Origin: Candidatus Latescibacterota bacterium
GTDB lineage: Bacteria > Latescibacterota > UBA2968
Direction of reading: 5' to 3'
Length of the DNA stretch: 64,000 nucleotides
Assembly (NCBI GenBank): GCA_022821275.1
Contig: JAJEDY010000030.1
Span: 1-64,000 of the forward strand
The position numbers and the translations under genes are program-made. This document shows positions 17,284 to 25,461 of the stretch, in pieces; position 1 is the stretch's first letter, and each line of letters opens with the position of its first letter. The notes below the pieces were generated by a model that did not search any database, had not been told where the DNA came from, and saw nothing but the letters and a program-made list of their open reading frames with translations.

Positions 17284-18558
17284 ATGAACCTAACAACTTC
17301 ACAATACACAGCACCGGCGCGGATCGAGTATTTGAAGGTGCAGAACTTTCGTGCGTTGCGGGAAGTTGAGTTCAAGGAATTGACACCGCTGACTGTGTTG
17401 CTCGGTCCCAATGGCAGCGGGAAGTCAACAGTATTTGACGTATTCGCGTTTCTATCTGAATGCTTTGAGGTGGGTTTGCGTCGCGCCTGGGATCAACGTG
17501 GCCGTGCCAAAGAACTGCGGACACGCGGCAACATCGATCCCGTTGTCATCGAACTCAAGTACCGCGAACAGCCGGGCACGCGCCTGATCACTTATCACCT
17601 GGCCATTGACGAAGACCGCAACCGCCCCGTTGTCAAGGAGGAATGGTTACAATGGCGGCGCGGCCAACACGGCAGACCATTCCGGTTTCTCGATTATCGC
17701 GAGGGACAGGGCAGAGCGGTCAGCGGTGAGCAACCCGACGACGAATTGGACATGAGCAACCAGGGAACGATCCAATGGGACCCGCGCAACGAGGTACCGC
17801 TCCAATCGCCCGACCTGCTGGCAGTCAATGCCCTGGGACAACTTGCCGATCACCCGCGCGTAGCAGCACTGCGCGACTTCATCACCGGATGGCATGTGTC
17901 ATACCTCTCGGCAGACAGCGCACGAGGCCAGCCCGAAGCAGGACCTCAAGAGCGACTGTCCAGAAGCGGCGACAACCTTGCCAATGTCATACAGCACCTT
18001 GCAGAACAATACCCCGACCGACTTAATCAGATCTTTGAGGTGCTACGCCAGCGGGTGCCGCGCATTGAGCGCGTGCTATCAGAAGTCATGCCCGATGGTC
18101 GCTTGTTGTTGCAAATTAAGGACGCACCGTTCAGCAACCCGGTGCTGGCGCGATTCGCTTCTGATGGCACATTGAAAATACTGGCTTACCTGGTGCTATT
18201 ATACGACCCCGAACCGCCGCCCTTCATCGGCATCGAAGAGCCGGAAAACTTCTTGCACCCTCGATTGCTTCCGGAACTTGCCGAAGAATGCCGTGCGGCC
18301 TGCGAAGGCACGCAGTTATTGGCGACCACGCATTCGCCATTTTTCCTGAACGCACTGCGTCCCAAAGAGGTCCGCGTCCTCTGGCGCGACGCGGAGGGGT
18401 ACACACAAACACGCCGAGTCGCAGATATACCCGGCATACCGGAATTTGTCGAAGAGGGTGCATATCTTGGCCATCTATGGATGGAAGGATATTTCAATCT
18501 GGGAGACCCGCTGGACAGACATGGTGAACCGACTCCTCCTCTGGAGGGACGCGGGTAA
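17284..18558 (+). CDS. OLD-like/ABC-type AAA ATPase (candidate defence protein)
   Basis: 424 residues. The N-terminal strand pattern [17 protein letters not shown] leads to Walker [10 protein letters not shown] (41-49). [14 protein letters not shown] is signature-like, Walker B is FIGIEEPE with Glu318/Glu319, and the H-loop is TTHSPFF with His350. This is the SMC/RecF-like ATPase of OLD, AbiL and PARIS families. The start chosen is the ATG at 17284; a TTG seven codons earlier is possible, and neither has a good ribosome site. The stop overlaps the next start by one base (TAATG), so it is translationally coupled to a DUF4276 protein. GC content is higher than the AT-rich DNA before it. Role inferred: sensor/effector ATPase. 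Confidence 0.85.
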   Translation: MNLTTSQYTAPARIEYLKVQNFRALREVEFKELTPLTVLLGPNGSGKSTVFDVFAFLSECFEVGLRRAWDQRGRAKELRTRGNIDPVVIELKYREQPGTRLITYHLAIDEDRNRPVVKEEWLQWRRGQHGRPFRFLDYREGQGRAVSGEQPDDELDMSNQGTIQWDPRNEVPLQSPDLLAVNALGQLADHPRVAALRDFITGWHVSYLSADSARGQPEAGPQERLSRSGDNLANVIQHLAEQYPDRLNQIFEVLRQRVPRIERVLSEVMPDGRLLLQIKDAPFSNPVLARFASDGTLKILAYLVLLYDPEPPPFIGIEEPENFLHPRLLPELAEECRAACEGTQLLATTHSPFFLNALRPKEVRVLWRDAEGYTQTRRVADIPGIPEFVEEGAYLGHLWMEGYFNLGDPLDRHGEPTPPLEGRG

Positions 18559-19175
18559 TGACGGCACAACATCTGGAATTACTCGTCGAAGAACCCTCAA
18601 TGGAGGCCTTCTTGCGAGAGCTATTGCCGCGTATGCTGCCTGCGGAATGCACATTCAAAATTCATCCGTTTCAGGGGAAGCCAGACCTGTTGGACAAGTT
18701 GCAAAATCGTCTGCGAGCCTATGCAAAATGGTTACCCGACAACTATCGCATCTTCGTAATCGTTGACCGCGATAACGACAACTGCGAACAATTAAAACAA
18801 AAACTTGAAAACATTGCTTCTCGGACTCAACTGCTCACCCGCTCACAGGCCCGTAGTCGTCTCTGGCAACTGGTCAATCGCATTGCCATTGAAGAACTGG
18901 AGGCATGGTACTTCGGCGACTGGCAGGCGGTGCGCAATGCTTATCCGAGAGTTTCAAAAAAAATTCCAAATCAAGCACGCTATCGCCACCCCGATGCAAT
19001 CCGCGGAGGCACATGGGAAGCTTTCGAACGCATCCTGAAGCGACATGGCTACTTTAAAACTGGACTACGCAAGACGGAAGCTGCCAGAGATGTTGGCATT
19101 CACATTGATGCTAATCGTAGCCGTTCGCACAGTTTCGTGAAATTTCGCGAAGCCATTATTGAGGCAACTGCTTGA
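18558..19175 (+). CDS. DUF4276 (TOPRIM-like) protein, partner of the ATPase
   Basis: 205 residues with the DUF4276 landmarks: LLVEEPSMEAFLRELLP (acidic residues 10-11) at the start, FVIVDRDNDN in the middle and IEELEAWYFGDW after it. The conserved Glu plus Asp-x-Asp arrangement is that of TOPRIM nuclease folds. With the overlapping ATPase it forms a split version of an OLD-family nuclease, comparable in logic to the AriA/AriB (PARIS) pair. Basic residues cluster near 150-195. It ends 38 bp before nrdB, so nrdB may be co-transcribed with it. The defence role is inference. Confidence 0.85.
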   Translation: MTAQHLELLVEEPSMEAFLRELLPRMLPAECTFKIHPFQGKPDLLDKLQNRLRAYAKWLPDNYRIFVIVDRDNDNCEQLKQKLENIASRTQLLTRSQARSRLWQLVNRIAIEELEAWYFGDWQAVRNAYPRVSKKIPNQARYRHPDAIRGGTWEAFERILKRHGYFKTGLRKTEAARDVGIHIDANRSRSHSFVKFREAIIEATA

Positions 19176-19213
19176 ACCATTATTATATTTCATTTTTTTA
19201 AAGGAGTTGTGAT

Positions 19214-20407
19214 ATGTCTAAGCTCATATTTGAAGACGAAGATGTTGACAGTCACGCAAATATGGACTCCAAGGCTGCCTTCCAAAATGGTGGTCACACA
19301 CAGCAAAACGGTATTCACGCGCCCGTTGAAGCGGATAATACTCCCTCCGCGCTGTGTTGTGGTGCCACTGGCGAGGCGTATGACCTGACCAGGCGCATCA
19401 ACCCGGAAGACAAGCGACTGCTCAACTGTCGGCAGGTAGATGTGAACCAGTTGATGCCCCTCAAATACGAATGGGCATGGGAACACTATCTCAACGGATG
19501 CGCCAATCACTGGATGCCGACAGAAGTGCCGATGCAGCGCGACATAGAACTCTGGCGTTCAGATGCACTAAACGACGCCGAGCGAAAAGTCATCTTGCGA
19601 AACCTCGGATTCTTCAGCACGGGCGAAAGCCTCGTCGGCAACAACATCGTACTCGCCATCTTCAAACACATCACAAACTCCGAAGCCCGGCAATACCTCT
19701 TGCGCCAGGCATTTGAAGAAGCCATACACACGCACACATTCCACTACATCGTCGAATCCCTGGGGCTAAACGCACGCGAAGTATTCAACATGTATCACGA
19801 AGTCGCCTCCATCGAAGGCAAAGATAAATTCGTGATGGAACTGACCGAAGACGTACTGGATCCCAACTTCACAACACAGAGCATTGAAGGGATGCAGAAA
19901 TTCGTGAAAAATCTCGTCGGCTTTTACGTCATCATGGAAGGCATCTTCTTCTACAGCGGCTTTGTCATGATCCTGTCCTTCCATCGCCAAAACCGCATGA
20001 CCGGCATAGGCGAACAATTCCAGTACATCCTGCGCGACGAAACCATACATCTGAACTTTGGCATCGACCTGATCAACACCATCAAACTCGAAAACCCAGA
20101 AATATGGACAACGGAACTGCAACGCGACATCTATGACCTCATACACGAAGCCGTAGAATACGAAGTCATCTATGCACGGGATTGTGTGCCCGACGGCGTA
20201 TTGGGCCTCAACGAAGACTTATTCCGCGAATACGTGCAATTCATTGCCGACCGGCGATTGGAACGGATTGGACTACAGGCGGTATATGGATCGAAAAATC
20301 CATTTCCGTGGATGGGTGAAACCATTGACATCGCAAAAGAAAAGAACTTCTTTGAAACGCGCGTCACGGATTATCAAAGCGCTGGCTCATTGCAGTGGGA
20401 TGATTGA
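19214..20407 (+). CDS. nrdB: Ribonucleoside-diphosphate reductase, beta subunit, class Ic (Mn/Fe type)
   Basis: 397 residues; houses the metal cofactor that starts radical chemistry in NrdA. The ligands of chlamydial R2 are all present: Glu138 ([11 protein letters not shown]), Glu169 and His172 (EEAIHTHTF), Glu242 (IMEGIFFY), Glu276 and His279 ([10 protein letters not shown]). The position of the tyrosyl radical in class Ia enzymes (E. coli Tyr122) is Phe176, and the first ligand is Glu rather than Asp; both are class Ic hallmarks. An extra N-terminal ~49 residues precede the chlamydial-like core. AAAGGAG lies before the ATG. A terminator follows. It is separated from nrdA by an island. Confidence 0.95.
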   Translation: MSKLIFEDEDVDSHANMDSKAAFQNGGHTQQNGIHAPVEADNTPSALCCGATGEAYDLTRRINPEDKRLLNCRQVDVNQLMPLKYEWAWEHYLNGCANHWMPTEVPMQRDIELWRSDALNDAERKVILRNLGFFSTGESLVGNNIVLAIFKHITNSEARQYLLRQAFEEAIHTHTFHYIVESLGLNAREVFNMYHEVASIEGKDKFVMELTEDVLDPNFTTQSIEGMQKFVKNLVGFYVIMEGIFFYSGFVMILSFHRQNRMTGIGEQFQYILRDETIHLNFGIDLINTIKLENPEIWTTELQRDIYDLIHEAVEYEVIYARDCVPDGVLGLNEDLFREYVQFIADRRLERIGLQAVYGSKNPFPWMGETIDIAKEKNFFETRVTDYQSAGSLQWDD

Positions 20408-20461
20408 TCTGACAGAAAATTATTCAGGCTGACGGGGGAAGGGAAATCAGAGCCTGATCCG

Positions 20462-20493
20462 GGGTGGAAGACACACATCTTCCACCCTGTTTT
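20462..20493 (+). terminator. Intrinsic terminator after nrdB
   Basis: GGGTGGAAGA (20462-20471) pairs perfectly with TCTTCCACCC (20478-20487), 6-nt loop, followed by TGTTTTT. It lies between converging genes. Confidence 0.9.
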
Positions 20494-20495
20494 TA

Positions 20496-21752
20496 TTATT
20501 GCTGATCAGACATGGGAAAAGCCATAACCTCGCCAATAGAAGACGCACCTGTAAGCAGCATAATCAGACGATCCACCCCAAGCGCAATTCCCCCCGAAGG
20601 TGGCATCCCGTATTCGAGTGCCTCAAGAAAACGCTCGTCAATCGGATACGCCGGATTCCCCTCACGCACGCGCTGAGCGGCTTCCTCTTCCAAACGCCGG
20701 CGCTGTTCATCCGGATCATTCAACTCTGTAAACGCATTGCACAACTCCACCCCCGCAATATAAACCTCAAAACGCTCAGCCAGATCTGGCGCATCGGACT
20801 TGCGTTTGGCAAGCGCGGCCATCGGCGCGGGATAATCGTACAAAATCACTGGCTCCTGCACACCCAGATGCGGCTCAACCCGATCGAGAAAAACCTTGAA
20901 AAACGCGACATCTGGCGGATCGTCTTCATCAACCGTCGAATGTTCCGCCTGCCTGATAAACGCAGCCGTCTCCGAATAGGGATCAGCAGTAATACCCGCA
21001 TAGCGCAACATCGCCTCCCGCACAGAAAGACGCTCCCACGGAGGCGTCAGGTCAACCGCACATTGACCCATCCGCACAACAGGCTCTCCATATAAATCCG
21101 TCGCAAGTTCGGCAATCAAATACTCGGTATCCACCATAATATCCGTATAATCCGCAAACGCGCGATACCACTCTATCATCGTAAACTCGGGCGCATGCAT
21201 CCTGCCAACAGGCTCGTGTCGAAACACCTTGCAAATCTGGTATATCCGTTCAAATCCACCTGCGAGCAGACGCTTCATCGCATACTCAGGCGAAGTATGC
21301 AGATAAAACTGACGCATCTCATACACCGTCTGAAACGCCTCGAGATGCGGCTCCATACCCGGTTGCGGCACCATCAGAGGCGTCTCAACCTCCACAAAAC
21401 CCTTCTCGTCAAAAAACCGGCGAATCCCCGCAATAATATTGGCCCGCTTGCGCAAATTGTCCTGTACACTCTGGCTTAAAGACACCGCGCCATCACGCGA
21501 CGGCACCAGTACCCGTAGCCCTGAAGCGTGAAAAACATCGCCCTCAAGATGCCCCTCAATCTCCACAATATTCCCTGTCTTTGCCTCGACCGCAGTATTA
21601 AAACACAGACGCACCGTCCCCGTCTCATCGGAAAGCGAATCTCGCGCCACAAGCCGCCCGGCAACAACCGCAAACGCACCCGACTGAAGATCACAAATCC
21701 TATGCGTACGCTTACACCGTGCGGGATATTGGGGAGATGGAAAATCGCGCAT
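20496..21752 (-). CDS. EpmA/GenX-like lysyl ligase (class II LysRS paralogue)
   Basis: 418 residues. The class II synthetase core is clear: motif 2 as FRHEPVGRMHAPEFTMIEWY and motif 3 as GGIALGVDRLIMLLTG. The core matches EpmA, which adds beta-lysine to elongation factor P. E. coli EpmA is about 325 residues and lacks an anticodon domain; here about 90 extra N-terminal residues look like a reduced OB fold (VVAGRLVARDSLSDETGTVR). No efp or epmB gene is nearby. A divergent role in lysylation is possible. ATG at 21752 preceded by GACGAGGA. Confidence 0.82.
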   Translation of the reverse strand: MRDFPSPQYPARCKRTHRICDLQSGAFAVVAGRLVARDSLSDETGTVRLCFNTAVEAKTGNIVEIEGHLEGDVFHASGLRVLVPSRDGAVSLSQSVQDNLRKRANIIAGIRRFFDEKGFVEVETPLMVPQPGMEPHLEAFQTVYEMRQFYLHTSPEYAMKRLLAGGFERIYQICKVFRHEPVGRMHAPEFTMIEWYRAFADYTDIMVDTEYLIAELATDLYGEPVVRMGQCAVDLTPPWERLSVREAMLRYAGITADPYSETAAFIRQAEHSTVDEDDPPDVAFFKVFLDRVEPHLGVQEPVILYDYPAPMAALAKRKSDAPDLAERFEVYIAGVELCNAFTELNDPDEQRRRLEEEAAQRVREGNPAYPIDERFLEALEYGMPPSGGIALGVDRLIMLLTGASSIGEVMAFPMSDQQ

Positions 21753-21774
21753 CTACATTGTCCTCGTCTCTTAA

Positions 21775-21802
21775 TTGACAGCCAAATACGATGTCATATA
21801 TT
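21775..21802 (+). promoter_or_regulatory. Candidate promoter for amidohydrolase operon
   Basis: TTGACA (21775-21780), 16 bp, TATATT (21797-21802), located in the divergent gap 63 bp before the amidohydrolase ATG at 21866. Confidence 0.6.
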
Positions 21803-21865
21803 ACGTGTTATTACCTCTTTAACGCAATAGTTTGTAACTACCCCACAATCCCAAAAGGAACCACC

Positions 21866-22711
21866 ATGCGCCCCTACATCTGTTGTCACAACCACATTGG
21901 ACGAACCATTAACCGCGTACCCACCGTCGGGCAAAACGCCCAGATGTGTTTATCTCGCTTTGCCGAAACCGATATTTACGCCGCCATATCAATGCCCACA
22001 GCCGTGGGAAGCCCAATCACGCGGGGGATACAGGACATTCGGGAACAAAACGAAGCCATTGCCCGCGCGTGCAAAAAATATCCAGACGTATTTCCCATAG
22101 GCATGGCACTCATCGAACCGAGATTTGGCGAACGCGGCATAGACGAAGCCGAAAAAGCCATGGACGACCTGGGCCTCGTCGGAGTAGCCGGGCATCCCCC
22201 GATGAAAGAAGAAATCCTCCCCATGGTAGAAGCCGCAGCCGCGCGAAACGGACTGTGCAACCTGCACTGGCACGACAACTTGATGGACCGCACCGCCCGA
22301 ACATTTCCAAATGCACAATTTATTGTACACGCCAGCACATGGGCCGCGGAAAACCTATCACAGCACGACAACATCTGGTTCGAAGTCGTACAATACCCCG
22401 ATGGACGGAACTCCACCTGGGACTTCAACTGGTTCGCCGACAAAGTCGGACGCGAGCGACTCATCTTTGGCGCAGACCTGCCCTATTACGACTATCGCTA
22501 TCTCCAGCGCGTAATAGAAGAAGCCGACTGCGACGACGACCTGAAAGATCGAATTTCCCATCGAAATGTCATGACCTTGATCAAACAATACAAACCGGAC
22601 TGGACATTGCCAACGCAACCGCCTCAAGTGCCCCGTATGTACGACCCAGACAGGCTATGGGCGTGCAACCCGGACCAGACAGATCGGTTGACCGTGGATA
22701 TCTTGTCCTGA
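21866..22711 (+). CDS. Amidohydrolase (TIM-barrel metal-dependent hydrolase)
   Basis: 281 residues of the amidohydrolase-2 type. Metal residues are readable: HxH in CCHNHIG near the N-terminus, His in NLHWHDN and FIVHAST, and Asp in IFGADLPYYDY. The start at 21866 has AAAAGGA upstream; an in-frame start 25 codons earlier overlaps the promoter candidate. A sulfatase gene starts 9 bp after the stop, so the two are probably one transcript. Relatives act as decarboxylases or lactonases on aromatic or sugar-acid compounds; substrate unknown. Confidence 0.88.
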   Translation: MRPYICCHNHIGRTINRVPTVGQNAQMCLSRFAETDIYAAISMPTAVGSPITRGIQDIREQNEAIARACKKYPDVFPIGMALIEPRFGERGIDEAEKAMDDLGLVGVAGHPPMKEEILPMVEAAAARNGLCNLHWHDNLMDRTARTFPNAQFIVHASTWAAENLSQHDNIWFEVVQYPDGRNSTWDFNWFADKVGRERLIFGADLPYYDYRYLQRVIEEADCDDDLKDRISHRNVMTLIKQYKPDWTLPTQPPQVPRMYDPDRLWACNPDQTDRLTVDILS

Positions 22712-22720
22712 GGCACAAAA

Positions 22721-24097
22721 ATGACCCGCAAACGACCAAACATAATTGTATTCTTGACCGACGACCAGGGCTATGGCGACCTGGGAATCTACGGAAACCC
22801 GGACCTGGACACGCCCCACATCAACCGCATTGGCCAAGAAGGACTCTGTCTGAACCAGCACTATACCGCATCCCCAATCTGCGCGCCAGCCCGCGCCGCT
22901 CTTTTAACCGGCCGCTACAACCACCGCGCAGGCGCATTGAGCGTAGAATCAAACCGCGGACTGGACCGAATAGCACTCGACGAATCCACAATCGCGGACT
23001 TATTCAAAGCAAACGGCTATGCAACGGGAATGGTGGGAAAATGGCACAACGGACTACACGACATGCGGTATCACCCGAACAACCGGGGCTTCGATGAATT
23101 CGCCGGCTTTTTGAACGGAGCGATGAACTACTGGAACTGGATCATCGAATACAACGGACAGCCGAAATGGTCAGACGGGCGGTATCTCACAGACGTATTT
23201 ACGCAGGACGCCATCGAATTTATCGAACGGCACAAAACAGAGCCGTTCTTTCTCTACGTAGCCTACAACGCGCCGCACGGTCCCCTCGAAGCGCCAGAAG
23301 AAGACGTCCGCCCCTTTGAGGAAATGGAAAAATACACCCGCGCCGTATGCCTCACCTACGGAATGATTCGGCGGATAGACACCGGAATCGGGCAAATCCT
23401 GGACACACTCGAACAACACGGCCTCGCGGAAGACACGATAATACTCTACACCAGCGACAATGGACCCGTCCACCTCGGCAAAGGAGAAAACGACCAGACC
23501 CGCTACAACGGACCATTTCGGGGCATGAAATACGACGTACTCGAAGGCGGAATCCGCGTACCGGGCCTGATCCGCTGGCCCGCGGGCTTGCCTCAGGGTA
23601 AGACGTATGACGGCATGCTGCATTTCACAGACTGGATGCCCACGCTATTACAGGCCTGCGGAATCGACATGCAGACGCCCTCAGACGGAATGGACGTCAT
23701 GCCCGCATTACAGGGAGAACCCGAAAAACTCCCGACCAAACGATACTGGCAATTCAACCGCTACGACCCCATCGGCACCTGCAATGCCGCAATGAGAGAC
23801 GGGGAATGGAAGCTCTACTGGCCCCGCATTGAAGAAGCCATGCAAAAAATGAGATCGGACAATCCGCCATTCCAAAAAAATCTCGAAGTCCCGCATTTTC
23901 TCATGAAAGTAGAAAATCCACCCGTGGAACGGACACTATCACCACCAGGCGACCCGGAACTCTACAATATTGAAAATGACCCCCATGAAAACATCGACCT
24001 CGCGCAACAACAGCCAGACCGCGTACACCGCATGAAACGCGAACTGGAAACGTGGTTTGAATCCATAGAAGCGGATCGACGGCGCATCGTACAGTGA
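22721..24097 (+). CDS. Sulfatase (arylsulfatase-like, formylglycine type)
   Basis: 458 residues. N-terminal metal site PNIIVFLTDDQGYGD (6-20) and the C-x-P-x-R signature at Cys54 (SPICAPARAALLTGRY); the second metal site is YTSDNGPVHLGKG. No signal peptide is visible, so it would act in the cytoplasm on imported sulfated substrate unless exported otherwise. Follows the amidohydrolase by 9 bp. Confidence 0.95.
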   Translation: MTRKRPNIIVFLTDDQGYGDLGIYGNPDLDTPHINRIGQEGLCLNQHYTASPICAPARAALLTGRYNHRAGALSVESNRGLDRIALDESTIADLFKANGYATGMVGKWHNGLHDMRYHPNNRGFDEFAGFLNGAMNYWNWIIEYNGQPKWSDGRYLTDVFTQDAIEFIERHKTEPFFLYVAYNAPHGPLEAPEEDVRPFEEMEKYTRAVCLTYGMIRRIDTGIGQILDTLEQHGLAEDTIILYTSDNGPVHLGKGENDQTRYNGPFRGMKYDVLEGGIRVPGLIRWPAGLPQGKTYDGMLHFTDWMPTLLQACGIDMQTPSDGMDVMPALQGEPEKLPTKRYWQFNRYDPIGTCNAAMRDGEWKLYWPRIEEAMQKMRSDNPPFQKNLEVPHFLMKVENPPVERTLSPPGDPELYNIENDPHENIDLAQQQPDRVHRMKRELETWFESIEADRRRIVQ

Positions 24098-24116
24098 TAT
24101 TGCAGATATAAACCTG

Positions 24117-24161
24117 AAATCGGTACAAATCTCAAGTTTAACTTGAAATATGTACCGATTT
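24117..24161. repeat. Two-arm inverted repeat downstream of sulfatase
   Basis: Outer arms AAATCGGTAC (24117-24126) and GTACCGATTT (24152-24161) are perfect, and the interior carries TCAAGTT/AACTTGA. A T-rich run (GCTTATTTTACC) follows. It can be a terminator for the sulfatase operon or an operator for the ATPase gene that starts at 24188. Confidence 0.65.
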
Positions 24162-24187
24162 GCTTATTTTACCCTTGAGTTGCATCA

Positions 24188-25375
24188 ATGCGAACAGGGA
24201 TCAGCACCGTGATAGTACGACAAATCGCCAGAGAATTGGCCGCGACAGCAAACGAATTTCCCGTGGTAACAATCATCGGTCCGCGGCAGGCGGGAAAAAC
24301 CACATTGGCGCGCATGCAATTTCCCAACCACGCCTATGCGAACCTGGAAGCACCCGATATACGAATGCTTGCAATAAGCGACCCCCACGCCTTCTTCTCA
24401 CAATTTCCCCCACCCGTCATCATCGACGAAATTCAGCGCGTCCCCGAACTGCTCTCAACCATCCAGGTCCTTGCTGACAGCAGCCATCAACGCGGACAAT
24501 ATATACTCACAGGCAGTCATCAGTTGCGCCTTCAAGAAGCCGTTGCCCAATCCCTGGCCGGACGCACTGCCCTCTTGCGCCTGCTGCCCCTGTCGATATC
24601 AGAACTCAAAGCAACCGGCATCACACACACCCGCGACGAATTTATCTACCAGGGCTTTATGCCCCGCCTTTACAACGAAAAAATCAACCCGACTCGCCTG
24701 TACCGAAATTACTGTCAAACCTATATCGAGCGCGACATCAGACAAATGATCAACCTCAGAAGCCTGACAGATTTTGAGAACTTCACGCGCCTGCTCGCCG
24801 GACGCGTCGGTCAGATCTTGAATCTGAGTTCTCTATCTAACGACGTGGGTGTGTCGAGTACCACGCTAAAAGAATGGCTCTCCGTACTCGAAGCATCGCA
24901 CACCATTTTCAGATTGAATCCCTATTTTGAAAACTTTGGCAAACGCATCATCAAATCGCCAAAAATCTATTTTACCGATGTCGGACTCGCGTCCTACTTG
25001 CTCGGCATTGAATCGCCCGCGCTCGCTACCCGGGATCCACTAATCGGCAATCTCTTTGAAAACATGGTCGTCATCGAAGCCTTGAAAGCCAGACTCAACG
25101 CGGGAAAAGAGTCTGAACTCTACTTTTACCGCGACAACAAAGGCAACGAAGTAGATCTGTTGTTCAGGCAGAACAGACAGTTAATCCCCATTGAAATCAA
25201 ATCGGCCATGACGTTTAATCCAGAATTTGCAAAAGGAATCGCGCAATTCCAGAAAATTGCATCCTCCGCGCAAAAAGGCCACATCATCTACGCTGGCAAT
25301 CTCACACCTGAACTGACCCATACCAGCGTACTGCATTTTACCGACGTGGATCACATCTTTCAAGAAAAGATATGA
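24188..25375 (+). CDS. AAA ATPase with DUF4143 domain
   Basis: 395 residues. Walker A GPRQAGKTT (about 31-39), Walker B VIIDEIQR and sensor-1-like YILTGSHQ define the AAA_14 domain. The C-terminal half carries the DUF4143 domain with a PD-(D/E)xK-like end (FYRDNKGNEVDLLF, then IPIEIKSA). Such proteins are scattered, often horizontally acquired, and of unsettled function. The ATG at 24188 is used; a GTG seven codons in is an alternative. It stands alone between an inverted repeat and the SWIM gene. Confidence 0.92.
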   Translation: MRTGISTVIVRQIARELAATANEFPVVTIIGPRQAGKTTLARMQFPNHAYANLEAPDIRMLAISDPHAFFSQFPPPVIIDEIQRVPELLSTIQVLADSSHQRGQYILTGSHQLRLQEAVAQSLAGRTALLRLLPLSISELKATGITHTRDEFIYQGFMPRLYNEKINPTRLYRNYCQTYIERDIRQMINLRSLTDFENFTRLLAGRVGQILNLSSLSNDVGVSSTTLKEWLSVLEASHTIFRLNPYFENFGKRIIKSPKIYFTDVGLASYLLGIESPALATRDPLIGNLFENMVVIEALKARLNAGKESELYFYRDNKGNEVDLLFRQNRQLIPIEIKSAMTFNPEFAKGIAQFQKIASSAQKGHIIYAGNLTPELTHTSVLHFTDVDHIFQEKI

Positions 25376-25461
25376 CCTGCTGAATCTGTTGTTCCTTCCA
25401 AACAAGCGGCTTATATTCACAAAATCCCGGTATTTTATTCACAAATAAGGAACGTTAGCCT

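Noticed and set aside
21946-23097. 383-codon + strand frame overlapping amidohydrolase and sulfatase genes
   Set aside because: Runs out of frame across two clearly identified genes; Arg/Pro/His-rich shadow composition.
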